From contig JAGUWA010000166.1 of NCBI GenBank assembly GCA_020062605.1, positions 1-6,850 of the forward strand: a stretch of DNA of 6,850 nucleotides. Reading direction: 5' to 3'. Both the position numbers and the translations under genes were made by a program. Below, in pieces: positions 1-5,058 of this stretch (within the stretch, counting starts at the first letter, position 1; each line of letters begins with the position of its first letter). The stretch comes from Parvibaculum sp. Lineage in GTDB: Bacteria > Pseudomonadota > Alphaproteobacteria > Parvibaculales > Parvibaculaceae. The notes below the pieces were generated by a model. It was not told the DNA's origin and ran no database searches. It saw only the letters and a list, made by a program, of their open reading frames with translations.

Positions 1-221
1 AGAATGCCGAGCACCGGATCGGTGAACACATCCCAGAACCGCGCCAGCATGAAGATCGCGCCGACCGTCGTCAGCCCGATGCCGAACGTGCCCGCATAGA
101 AGGGCGGCAGATGAACGACGAGCGGCAGCCCCATCGCCGAAATCGGCACGGCGGGCACGGCGAACGAAAAAAGCTTCCAGCGCGAAACAGGCGCGTGGCC
201 CGGCGAGGCCGCGTTCGGCAT
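1..221 (-). CDS. GPH-family (MelB-like) cation symporter, N-terminal part
   Basis: Partial gene; its 3' end runs off the left edge, leaving 73 codons. Translation from the ATG at 221 gives a hydrophobic first membrane segment (about residues 17-36), then a loop, then a second segment carrying the motif RFWDVFTDPVLG (residues 61-72). In the glycoside-pentoside-hexuronide:cation symporter family (MelB type) this R..D...DP..G signature contains the paired Asp residues of the cation site, here Asp64 and Asp68. The protein would sit in the inner membrane and import a solute with Na+ or H+; the substrate cannot be told from this fragment. The start is supported by a strong GGAGGAG ribosome site (complement of 228-234) six bases upstream. 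Two perfect palindromes lie 62-89 bases upstream, so a repressor probably controls it. A more distant MFS relative is possible. Confidence 0.8.
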   Translation of the reverse strand, partial: MPNAASPGHAPVSRWKLFSFAVPAVPISAMGLPLVVHLPPFYAGTFGIGLTTVGAIFMLARFWDVFTDPVLGI

Positions 222-227
222 TCAGAT

Positions 228-234
228 CTCCTCC
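228..234 (-). promoter_or_regulatory. Strong ribosome binding site of the symporter gene
   Basis: GGAGGAG on the minus strand, six bases from the ATG at 221. It fixes that start over the longer overlapping reading frames in this stretch. Confidence 0.75.
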
Positions 235-282
235 CGGATCGCGGCAGGCTCTCCGGCCCGCTCGCCCAGTCCGGCATTTGTT

Positions 283-318
283 ATGTCCGACATGTTGCCA
301 TGTCTGACATTAAGTCAG
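283..318. promoter_or_regulatory. Palindromic operator cluster upstream of the symporter
   Basis: Two perfect 11-bp palindromes ATGTCNGACAT lie at 283-293 and 300-310, with centres 17 bp apart. A third inverted repeat, CTGAC-N5-GTCAG (304-318), overlaps the second. Tandem dyads of this size are typical operators of dimeric regulators such as TetR or GntR family repressors. They lie where the minus-strand promoter of the symporter would be expected. No regulator gene is visible in the window, and the regulator family is inference. Confidence 0.6.
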
Positions 319-420
319 TTGCGGCGATTATGGCCGATGCCCCCGGCCCGACCAAGCCTTACCGGAGCCCCGTCCCTCACAAAATCGTAAGAATGGGATG
401 CGGTTCGCAAAACGCAGACA

Positions 421-600
421 GTCCTTCGCCTCCCCCTCGCGGGGGTGAGAGGCGGTTCGCGCAAGCGAACGAAAAGGTCCGGGGGCCTGTCCCGGCGCAG
501 GCCGGGAACCTTTTCGAGCCTCGAACGCCCGGAGCGAAAGCGGAGGGCCGGGAAATTCGCGGACCCCGCGGATTTCCCGGGTGGGGGGCGCGAGCCTCTC
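421..600. repeat. Multi-hairpin intergenic repeat region
   Basis: This non-coding stretch is almost entirely stem-loops. One has CCCCC-TCGC-GGGGG at its core (432-445). GTTCGC-GCAA-GCGAAC spans 455-470. A 45-base hairpin at 471-515 has outer stem GAAAAGGT/ACCTTTTC and inner stem GGCCTG/CAGGCC. A 33-base hairpin at 548-580 has a nine-base outer stem CCGGGAAAT/ATTTCCCGG and an inner stem GCGG/CCGC. Reading frames through it have no coding character. It looks like a REP-type mosaic of short palindromic units; it could be transcribed, but no promoter is evident. Confidence 0.55.
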
Positions 601-654
601 CTCTCAACGCCCCATAACGCCGTTTCCGCCGCCCGGCCCGCCCTCTCCCCTCCC

Positions 655-695
655 CGTCATTGCGAGCCTCGCGCCAGCGAGGCGCGGCAATCCAG
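655..695. repeat. Dispersed palindromic repeat of the GTCATTGCGAG...GCAATCC type
   Basis: The unit opens with CGTCATTGCGAG and closes with GCAATCC. Internally it has nested inverted repeats: ATTGC (659-663) with GCAAT (687-691), and GCCTCGC (666-672) with GCGAGGC (677-683). From memory, elements with these ends recur between genes in many proteobacterial genomes. The copy number in this genome cannot be judged from one window. Confidence 0.6.
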
Positions 696-712
696 AAGCC
701 GCGACCTGTCCG

Positions 713-739
713 CCGAAGCTCCGCAAGGAGCGAAGGTGG
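713..739. repeat. Short hairpin repeat, family copy 1
   Basis: Layout is CC-GAA-GCTCC-GCAA-GGAGC-GAA-GG, a stem with a symmetric GAA/GAA internal loop. The same design, with a longer stem, recurs at 4323-4357, so the two look like members of one dispersed palindromic family. Confidence 0.5.
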
Positions 740-850
740 AAGCGGCGTCAGGCAAAAACCCCTTCTTCTTCCCCCCCAAACACCGCCCTTGACCCGCGCC
801 CCGCGAACGGCATGCTCTCACTTCTTTATTATGACGATGTGGGGCGCAGG

Positions 851-922
851 GTGACGGGGGAGCCGGAGAAGATCGAGGCGTTCATCGAACGCTGGCGCCG
901 TTCCGGCGGCGCGGAACGCGCA
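851..922 (+). pseudogene. N-terminal stub of an MmeI-like (type IIG) DNA methyltransferase
   Basis: From a possible GTG start at 851 the frame reads TGEPEKIEAFIERWRRSGG followed by AERA, up to 922. The core FIERWRRSGGAERA closely resembles the first residues of the large MmeI-like class I SAM-dependent DNA methyltransferases, whose N-termini typically read AFIxRWxxSGGAERANYQLFL. Those proteins are around 900-1100 residues. Here the resemblance stops after AERA and the sequence drifts into lower-GC DNA, with an in-frame stop at 995-997. The rest of the gene does not reappear at the other side of the island. An ATG at 812 is in the same frame but has no ribosome site. The identification rests on about 15 residues recognised from memory. 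Confidence 0.5.
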
Positions 923-1146
923 CGACAATTCCGCAAAACGAACACCATCTGGTCAGGTCAACAAAACAAGAGTCTATGTCTTCATTCCGTAGATTAGCGC
1001 CCGCTCAAGTTTCAGGTTGCGCGTCACATAGTGGCAGATTCCAACTCAAAAAAGACGAATCGGCTACACGTCTCATATCTTACGAATGTCGCTCTTACAG
1101 TGGTCGCCTGCCAAAATAGGCAAACAGAGCATAAGGATTTTTAAAG
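923..1146. other. Left end of the lower-GC island; leader of the methyltransferase gene
   Basis: Composition shifts near 923-950 from GC-rich to roughly even. I find no gene here, no controller (C) protein gene and no clear C-box of the kind found in PvuII-type systems. A small inverted repeat TGCC-N6-GGCA (1109-1122) lies 25 bases before the start codon and might be an autoregulatory site, but this is weak. No convincing -35/-10 pair was found. Confidence 0.4.
1133..1137 (+). promoter_or_regulatory. Ribosome binding site deciding a TTG start
   Basis: AAGGA sits nine bases before the TTG at 1147. It supports this unusual start codon, since no in-frame ATG follows before the conserved domain begins. 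Confidence 0.6.
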
Positions 1147-2259
1147 TTGACTACCGCCAAGCCGAAAAACCCCACAACATATACAACGACGCTCGGCTCG
1201 ATTGTTTGCGGTGATAGCTCTCAAGTGCTCGCCGACGTTAAGGCAAACACGGTGGACCTGATAGTAACTAGCCCTCCGTTCGGCTTGGTGAGGAAGAAGG
1301 ATTACGGCAACGTAGATGCTGATGAATATCTGGAGTGGTTCAAACCGTTCGCTAAGCAATTCCACAGAGTTCTAAAGGACTCAGGCAGCTTGGTGATCGA
1401 CATTGGCGGCGCTTGGAACAAAGGCACTCCCACCAGAAGTCTTTATCATTTTAAGCTTATGATTATGCTCTGCGAGGAGTTTGGCTTTCATCTCGCCCAA
1501 GAATTTTATTGGTGGAATCCCGCCAAGCTCCCAACTCCCGCCGAGTGGGTCACCGTGCGGCGCGTAAGAGTGAAAGATGCCATCAACACTGTCTGGTGGC
1601 TTTCGAAATCTCCATGGCCAAAGGCCAGCAACCGGCGGGTTTTGCAGCCGTATAGCCCTGCGATGGAAGGACTACTCAAGAATGGGTACAAGGCAAAAAA
1701 AAGGCCGTCCGGACACGACATAAGTGAAAAATTTTCCATCAACAATGGGGCCGCAATCCCCCCCAATCTAATTGCGATTCCGAACACCGAGAGTAATTCT
1801 TTCTACATGCGCTACTGCGAAGAGAACGGATACAAGCCACATCCAGCACGCTTCCCATCGGAGTTACCCGAGTATTTCGTCCGTATGCTAACCGACTCTG
1901 GTGATTTGGTTATCGATCCATTTGCAGGCAGTTGCATCACTGGCGAAGTGTGCGAACGCCTCAACAGGAAATGGAAGTGTATCGAGATGCTTCCTGAATA
2001 CTGCCAAGCAGCACAGGGAAGATTTGTGACGCCGGCCAGTCAAGTTTCGAAGGTCGTCAAGGACGCAAGAAACTCCAAGACGCAATATAGCGTTTCACGA
2101 CCCGGCACCCTTTGGAATGGGGACGAAGGCCCTAAACTTTCAAAGGATGGAGGCCAAACAAGACCGAAGAAAGAAGTCGAAAAAAAATCTTCAAAAACAA
2201 AAAGCAATCGATCTTCAAAGAGCGCGGCCTTTCTAAACCAACAATCTTCGGCAGACTAG
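1147..2259 (+). CDS. PvuII-like N4-cytosine DNA methyltransferase
   Basis: Transfers a methyl group from S-adenosylmethionine to the N4 of cytosine in a short DNA site, protecting the host from the cognate nuclease. It starts with TTG and has 370 residues. The catalytic motif IV is TSPPF (41-45), the form typical of N4-cytosine enzymes. The SAM-binding motif I, DPFAGS (257-262), comes after it, which is the beta-class order. Long stretches between them (RKKDYGN 49-55, FYWWNPAKLP 120-129, RVKDAINTVWW 141-151, KRPSGHDI 185-192, HPARFP 232-237) match my recollection of M.PvuII, which methylates CAGCTG. That specificity is therefore the best guess. All expected motifs are intact. After about residue 295 there is a polar Lys/Ser-rich tail (around 340-360) longer than in M.PvuII. 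Base composition is lower in GC than the flanks, indicating transfer. The HNH nuclease gene follows in the same direction. Confidence 0.9.
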   Translation: MTTAKPKNPTTYTTTLGSIVCGDSSQVLADVKANTVDLIVTSPPFGLVRKKDYGNVDADEYLEWFKPFAKQFHRVLKDSGSLVIDIGGAWNKGTPTRSLYHFKLMIMLCEEFGFHLAQEFYWWNPAKLPTPAEWVTVRRVRVKDAINTVWWLSKSPWPKASNRRVLQPYSPAMEGLLKNGYKAKKRPSGHDISEKFSINNGAAIPPNLIAIPNTESNSFYMRYCEENGYKPHPARFPSELPEYFVRMLTDSGDLVIDPFAGSCITGEVCERLNRKWKCIEMLPEYCQAAQGRFVTPASQVSKVVKDARNSKTQYSVSRPGTLWNGDEGPKLSKDGGQTRPKKEVEKKSSKTKSNRSSKSAAFLNQQSSAD

Positions 2260-2271
2260 AATGGAATCTCG

Positions 2272-3293
2272 GTGACTCAGCACAGAAAGCATGCGCTGTT
2301 TGACATCTTCGAGCGCGCGGTTATGGACGCCGGGTGGAGATTTCTCTGCTCTCCGGCGCCAATGCACACCCTCGTTTGTATACAGTCTTTAGAGACCGAG
2401 AGTCCTACAACGTACTCACGTACATATGGAATGTGACTCACGGCGGCGGCAAAGCGCGCCCGGCGAACGAATACCGAATCCAGATAACTGGCATTGCCAA
2501 TCTTGCGGGCGCGCAACAATTTAAAACCAAGAAGGATACCAAGACACTAGTGTTGGGATGGTGGGATGACATCGGCGTTTTCTGCGGGTTCGACGTCTCA
2601 CATCACCTGGGCCCTCTTGGAAAATCACCTTCTTTGCAGATCGGAAAAGACGCACTCGAAACTGCTCACAGGAGCGGATTCTCGATCCATAACAAAGGGA
2701 ATGGCGAGTTGGCGCTGGCGTTTCAGCCGGAATTCGTCTGTACCTATATAAAGAATTTGGAAACTTTGCACGACTGCGGCACATCGCCTTCAGACCTAAA
2801 AGTTCTAAGCGCGATAGAAAACGACCCTGAACAGGTGTCGGAGGCAGAGATCAGTAGAAAGGCGTCCAAAGCACGACGATATGCGATTATGACAAGCACG
2901 CGCGCGCTACGAGACATGAACTTTCGCGCGAGAGTCATGACTGCATACGGCAGAAAGTGCGCGATTTGCGGCATTCAACTGCAGCTCTTGGATGCCGCTC
3001 ACATCTTACCGGTAGTACACCCCGACAGCGACGATGAGACATCTAACGGGATCGCACTATGTGCCCTTCATCACCGAGCATATGACAAAGGCCTAATTAC
3101 ATTTGATGCTGACTACAAGACTCATATCAATAGCGATGAAGTAGCCAGATTGAGGGAAAAAAATCTAGATGCCGGCTTCGATGACTTCCGGAAACGAATT
3201 CGGCCACTCATAATTCTACCCCCTGATAGGAAAGATCGTCCGGCCCCCAAACACGTCGATCGCGCGAACGAAGTCCGTGGATGGGCTCTATAG
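2272..3293 (+). pseudogene. HNH restriction endonuclease, apparently frameshifted near the N-terminus
   Basis: Presumed nuclease partner of the upstream methyltransferase; the gap is 12 bases. The main frame from GTG 2334 gives 319 residues. It contains YIWNVTHGGGKARPANEYRI (30-49) and a C-terminal HNH domain: CAIC (209-212), AAHIL (221-225, His223), then NGIALCALHH with Asn238, Cys243 and His246/His247. Upstream, that frame is closed by a stop at 2301. However, the frame from GTG 2272 reads TQHRKHALFDIFERAVMDAGWRF, a credible nuclease N-terminus ending just where the main frame begins. Restoring one base near 2340-2350 (the CTCTGCTCT stretch) would join them into about 340 residues. This could be a real mutation or a sequence error. 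If real, either a shortened protein is made from GTG 2334 or restriction is lost. PvuII itself has an unrelated PD-(D/E)XK nuclease, so this pairing is a different combination. Confidence 0.75.
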
Positions 3294-3342
3294 CCGGTTA
3301 CATCTCTAGCTTCCTCGTGCCTTTGCCTTCCCTGCACCGCGC

Positions 3343-3402
3343 GGGCATAAACCTCCCGCCCCCGATTGTGACAGTCGCGATCCGGGCTTATCCCCGGCCT
3401 TG
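3343..3402. repeat. Direct repeat block, copy 1
   Basis: Matches 3649-3706 over about 57 bp. Both copies contain ATAAACCTCCCGCCCC, GATTGTGAC and CCGGGCTTATCCCCGGC in order, with one single-base indel and a few substitutions. The ends carry the 8-mer in opposite orientations (3343-3350 and 3388-3395). Confidence 0.8.
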
Positions 3403-3523
3403 CGGGCATTTTTCCGCCTTTGCCGCCTGCCTGCGGAATGACACGGCGGCAAAAGAGAAGAGGGCTCAGGAGGGACACACTTGTCCCCCGCTGGCGAGGA
3501 CAAACCGCCAATTGCAACGGTTC

Positions 3524-3542
3524 GATGACATTACGATGACAG
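3524..3542 (-). promoter_or_regulatory. PhoB-box-like direct repeat, site 1
   Basis: The minus strand reads CTGTCAT-N4-ATGTCAT, two 7-mers at an 11-bp period. This matches the general form of PhoB boxes (CTGTCAT with 4-bp spacers). A related site lies at 3865-3893. No gene is positioned to be driven in this orientation, so the assignment is tentative; any OmpR-type regulator binding one face of the helix could fit. Confidence 0.4.
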
Positions 3543-3648
3543 CGCCCTTTTCAGGCCGCGCCTTATCCCCGTTTGGGCCTCGCCGCGCGCGCCGTCTCGT
3601 CGCCGCACCGGGGACAACCTCTCCGCACTCGCGCGCCCCGCTCCGCAC

Positions 3649-3706
3649 GGGGATAAACCTCCCGCCCCGATTGTGACGGTCCCGGTCCGGGCTTATCCCC
3701 GGCGAA
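3649..3706. repeat. Direct repeat block, copy 2
   Basis: Second copy of the block at 3343-3402, offset by about 306 bp. It has exact GGGGATAA (3649-3656) and TTATCCCC (3693-3700) facing each other 44 bp apart, twice the 22-bp period of the neighbouring tandem array. Confidence 0.8.
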
Positions 3707-3762
3707 GCGGCCGGATTTAGACTCGTCCCGTTCCACCTGCCGGGAGAAACCGATGCCGCCTG

Positions 3763-3850
3763 TTTTATGCCCGCCCGGGCCTCAAACTATCCCCGCCCCG
3801 GCGCGAATTTATCCCCGCCGCGCGGTCAACTTGTCCCCGCCCCCCGGGCA
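3763..3850. repeat. Four tandem 22-bp iteron-like repeats
   Basis: The core 8-mers TTATGCCC, CTATCCCC, TTATCCCC and TTGTCCCC start at 3765, 3787, 3809 and 3831, exactly 22 bp apart. Each is followed by a GC-rich stretch beginning GCC, and the units end in TCA, CGA, TCA and GCA. The regular period over four units, two turns of the helix each, suggests a bound protein rather than random low complexity. No replication initiator gene is present in the window. Confidence 0.6.
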
Positions 3851-3864
3851 CAAGAGAGCCGTTT

Positions 3865-3893
3865 GTGATAGTTTGATGACATTCATATGACAG
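3865..3893 (-). promoter_or_regulatory. Three 11-bp-phased half-sites, PhoB-box-like site 2
   Basis: On the minus strand three 7-mers, CTGTCAT (3887-3893), ATGTCAT (3876-3882) and CTATCAC (3865-3871), follow each other at exactly 11 bp. Two half-sites plus spacer is the usual PhoB box; a third extends it. It lies in a locally AT-rich patch between the 22-bp array and GGGGATAAATAAAAG (3900-3914). If it acts on the plus strand, it lies about 10 bases upstream of a possible -10 (GATAAA, 3903-3908) for the zinc-finger gene, but the half-sites then face the wrong way for classical PhoB. Confidence 0.45.
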
Positions 3894-4033
3894 TCAGCCG
3901 GGGATAAATAAAAGCTCAATGCTTTCAATGGCTTGTCCGCCCCCGGTTTTGTCACGGATCCGTAACGGTTCCGTGCCTCGAAGCGCTTGCGAAGGCGCCC
4001 GCCGCGCTCTAGTTTCCGGTGGTTTCCGGCATC

Positions 4034-4039
4034 AGGGAG
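4034..4039 (+). promoter_or_regulatory. Ribosome binding site of the zinc-finger gene
   Basis: AGGGAG eight bases before the ATG at 4048. It selects this start over an in-frame ATG at 3919 that lacks such a site and would add 43 residues without family resemblance. Confidence 0.65.
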
Positions 4040-4047
4040 TTCGCGCC

Positions 4048-4296
4048 ATGGCGGGCGGCAAGACACCGAAATTCTGCAACGAGGCGGGCGTCCGCGAGAT
4101 TCGCATCGGCGTGAAGGAGTTCGAATGCATCGGCGCGAAGCCGCCCTTCGACCATCCGCATGTCTTTCTCGACATGGGCCGCGAAAACGAGATCGTCTGC
4201 GGCTATTGCTCGACGCTCTACACCTTCGATCCCGCCCTCAAGGAAGACGAGAGCCGCCCCGCCGAGGCGCTCTACCACGAGCCCGCGCACGCCTGA
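4048..4296 (+). CDS. CHCC-type zinc-finger protein (NDUFS6-like)
   Basis: An 82-residue protein of the zf-CHCC family. The ligands are visible as Cys27 (ECIGAKPPFDHP), His36, Cys51 and Cys54 (CGYC), in the family order C-H-C-C, with the conserved HPHVFLDMG (36-44) between them. In alphaproteobacteria and mitochondria this fold corresponds to the small zinc-binding accessory subunit of respiratory complex I (NDUFS6), so a role on the matrix/cytoplasmic side of NADH dehydrogenase is likely. Stand-alone members are usually annotated only as zinc-finger domain proteins. Its length fits the family. It is not in an operon here: the tRNA downstream is on the other strand, and upstream lies the repeat region, which must hold its promoter. 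Confidence 0.88.
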   Translation: MAGGKTPKFCNEAGVREIRIGVKEFECIGAKPPFDHPHVFLDMGRENEIVCGYCSTLYTFDPALKEDESRPAEALYHEPAHA

Positions 4297-4322
4297 GCGC
4301 GGCTCTTGGGTGGGGTGGCCTG

Positions 4323-4357
4323 CCACCCGAAGCTCGCCGCAGGCGAGCGAAGGGTGG
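4323..4357. repeat. Hairpin repeat, family copy 2, overlapping the tRNA 3' end
   Basis: A perfect two-part stem, CCACCC-GAA-GCTCGCC-GCA-GGCGAGC-GAA-GGGTGG. It shares the GAA/GAA internal-loop design with 713-739. Its last three bases (4355-4357) are the encoded CCA end of tRNA-Leu, so the tRNA transcript runs straight into the hairpin. It could serve as a processing or weak termination signal for the tRNA or the zinc-finger gene, but there is no T-tract. Confidence 0.55.
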
Positions 4358-4441
4358 TGGCCCCTGCGGGACTCGAACCCGCACTCCCTCGCGGGAAGCG
4401 GATTTTAAGTCCGCTGCGTATACCAGTTTCGCCAAGGGGCC
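4355..4441 (-). tRNA. tRNA-Leu (anticodon UAA)
   Basis: 87 bases including an encoded CCA (4355-4357). The acceptor strands GGCCCCT (4441-4435) and AGGGGCC pair fully, with discriminator A. The anticodon stem GCGGA/TCCGC closes the loop CTTAAAA, which gives anticodon UAA at 4407-4405. A long variable arm (TCCCGCGAGGGA) marks a class II tRNA, as expected for leucine. The T arm is GCGGG-TTCGAGT-CCCGC. It reads UUA and, by wobble, UUG codons, rare in this GC-rich genome. Confidence 0.96.
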
Positions 4442-4468
4442 TTTGGCCACCAGAAGGGGCCTTGCCGT

Positions 4469-4498
4469 TAGATAGCCTGCAAAACCAGAGCCTTACAA
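4469..4498 (-). promoter_or_regulatory. Candidate promoter of tRNA-Leu
   Basis: The minus strand has TTGTAA (4498-4493), an 18-base spacer and TATCTA (4474-4469), about 28 bases from the mature 5' end. The match to sigma-70 consensus is moderate. It overlaps the terminator of the preceding small gene. Confidence 0.35.
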
Positions 4499-4530
4499 AG
4501 AAAAACGGCGGCCCCTCGGGACCGCCGTCT
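4496..4530 (-). terminator. Rho-independent terminator of the small secreted-protein gene
   Basis: The minus strand forms ACGGCGG (4528-4522) paired with CCGCCGT (4511-4505), with a short GC-rich loop, followed directly by TTTTTCTTT. It lies 26 bases after the stop codon at 4554. Confidence 0.85.
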
Positions 4531-4553
4531 TCATTCGAACAGGTAAGTGGCAA

Positions 4554-4805
4554 TCAGCCTTCGAGGCCCTGCCAGACCGGCCAGCAATTGCCGCCGGCGG
4601 AAGCGGCGAGCGTCGCCTGGGCTTCCTTGGCGTTCGCGCCTTCGGCGGTCTGCTCGCTGTCGGCGCCGCCCGTGCACCACACATAAAACTTGTGCGTGCC
4701 GGCCTTCGACATGGCGTCGAAGCTGGAATCGAGGGCGGAAGCAGCGCTCGAGAGCATCATCGCAGCGCCCGCGGCCATACCCAGAATAGCGATGGATTTC
4801 TTCAT
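4554..4805 (-). CDS. Small secreted protein with two cysteines, unknown function
   Basis: 83 residues. The N-terminus is a standard signal peptide: KK, a hydrophobic run (about 5-18), then SSAASA with likely signal peptidase I cleavage after Ala24. The mature part is about 59 residues, with FYVWC (40-44) and GGNCWPVWQG (71-80); Cys44 and Cys74 could form a disulfide in the periplasm. An Ala-rich stretch between them (54-70) looks helical. I do not recognise a named family. The gene is monocistronic: it has a strong GGAGGGAG ribosome site (complement of 4814-4821) seven bases before the ATG, and its own terminator. Codon use agrees with the GC-rich host, so it is probably a native gene. Confidence 0.8.
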   Translation of the reverse strand: MKKSIAILGMAAGAAMMLSSAASALDSSFDAMSKAGTHKFYVWCTGGADSEQTAEGANAKEAQATLAASAGGNCWPVWQGLEG

Positions 4806-4821
4806 TTCGTTTTCTCCCTCC

Positions 4822-5058
4822 GGGTCACCTTGACCCCAAATTTTGTTCTCAGGCCTTTTCAGATCGAAGCCTGTTCCCCCTCTGCCGTGCTCCCGTGCGC
4901 AGTTTCGCCGTGAGCCGCCGACAGACCTTCATGCGGGAAACTCTAGTCGGTTCGATGAAAATTGTATCGCGCGTAAGCCGCGGAAAGGCTGAAACTTTTG
5001 TAATGTTGCGGGGAAATGTTGCAGATATGAAACAGAAATCCCCGGTTTTTGAGGCCTC
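4822..5058. other. Intergenic region between the secreted-protein gene and cinA
   Basis: Should hold the promoter of the small secreted protein (minus strand); I find no convincing -35/-10 pair. A possible -10, TACAAT, occurs on the minus strand near 4965 without a matching -35. No strong terminator follows cinA. I see no gene or RNA here. Confidence 0.35.

Larger units (their letters stand above)
3294..4047. other. Gene-free, repeat-rich region between the R-M island and the zinc-finger gene
   Basis: About 750 bases without a credible gene. GC content rises again right after the nuclease stop codon. The region holds about a dozen copies of a GGGGAYAA-like 8-mer in both orientations, a duplicated block, a tandem 22-bp array and two 11-bp-phased direct-repeat sites, listed separately. 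Apparent reading frames here are fortuitous. Confidence 0.6.

Noticed and set aside
111..617. Long plus-strand reading frame across the symporter start and the repeat region
   Set aside because: It overlaps the symporter on the opposite strand, lacks a ribosome site and runs through palindromic repeats; high GC alone produces such frames.
923..1146. Controller (C) gene or C-box expected for a PvuII-type system
   Set aside because: No small helix-turn-helix gene and no clear pair of GACT/AGTC boxes could be found.
3281..3676. Reading frames in the repeat region after the nuclease gene
   Set aside because: They span the duplicated blocks and 8-mers, have no ribosome sites and no protein-like composition.
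3763..3850. CRISPR array
   Set aside because: The 22-bp units are contiguous and degenerate with no spacers, and no cas gene is present.
4355..4441. tRNA-Leu as the attachment site of the island
   Set aside because: The island ends about 1 kb away and I found no copy of the tRNA 3' end at its left boundary; no integrase is present.
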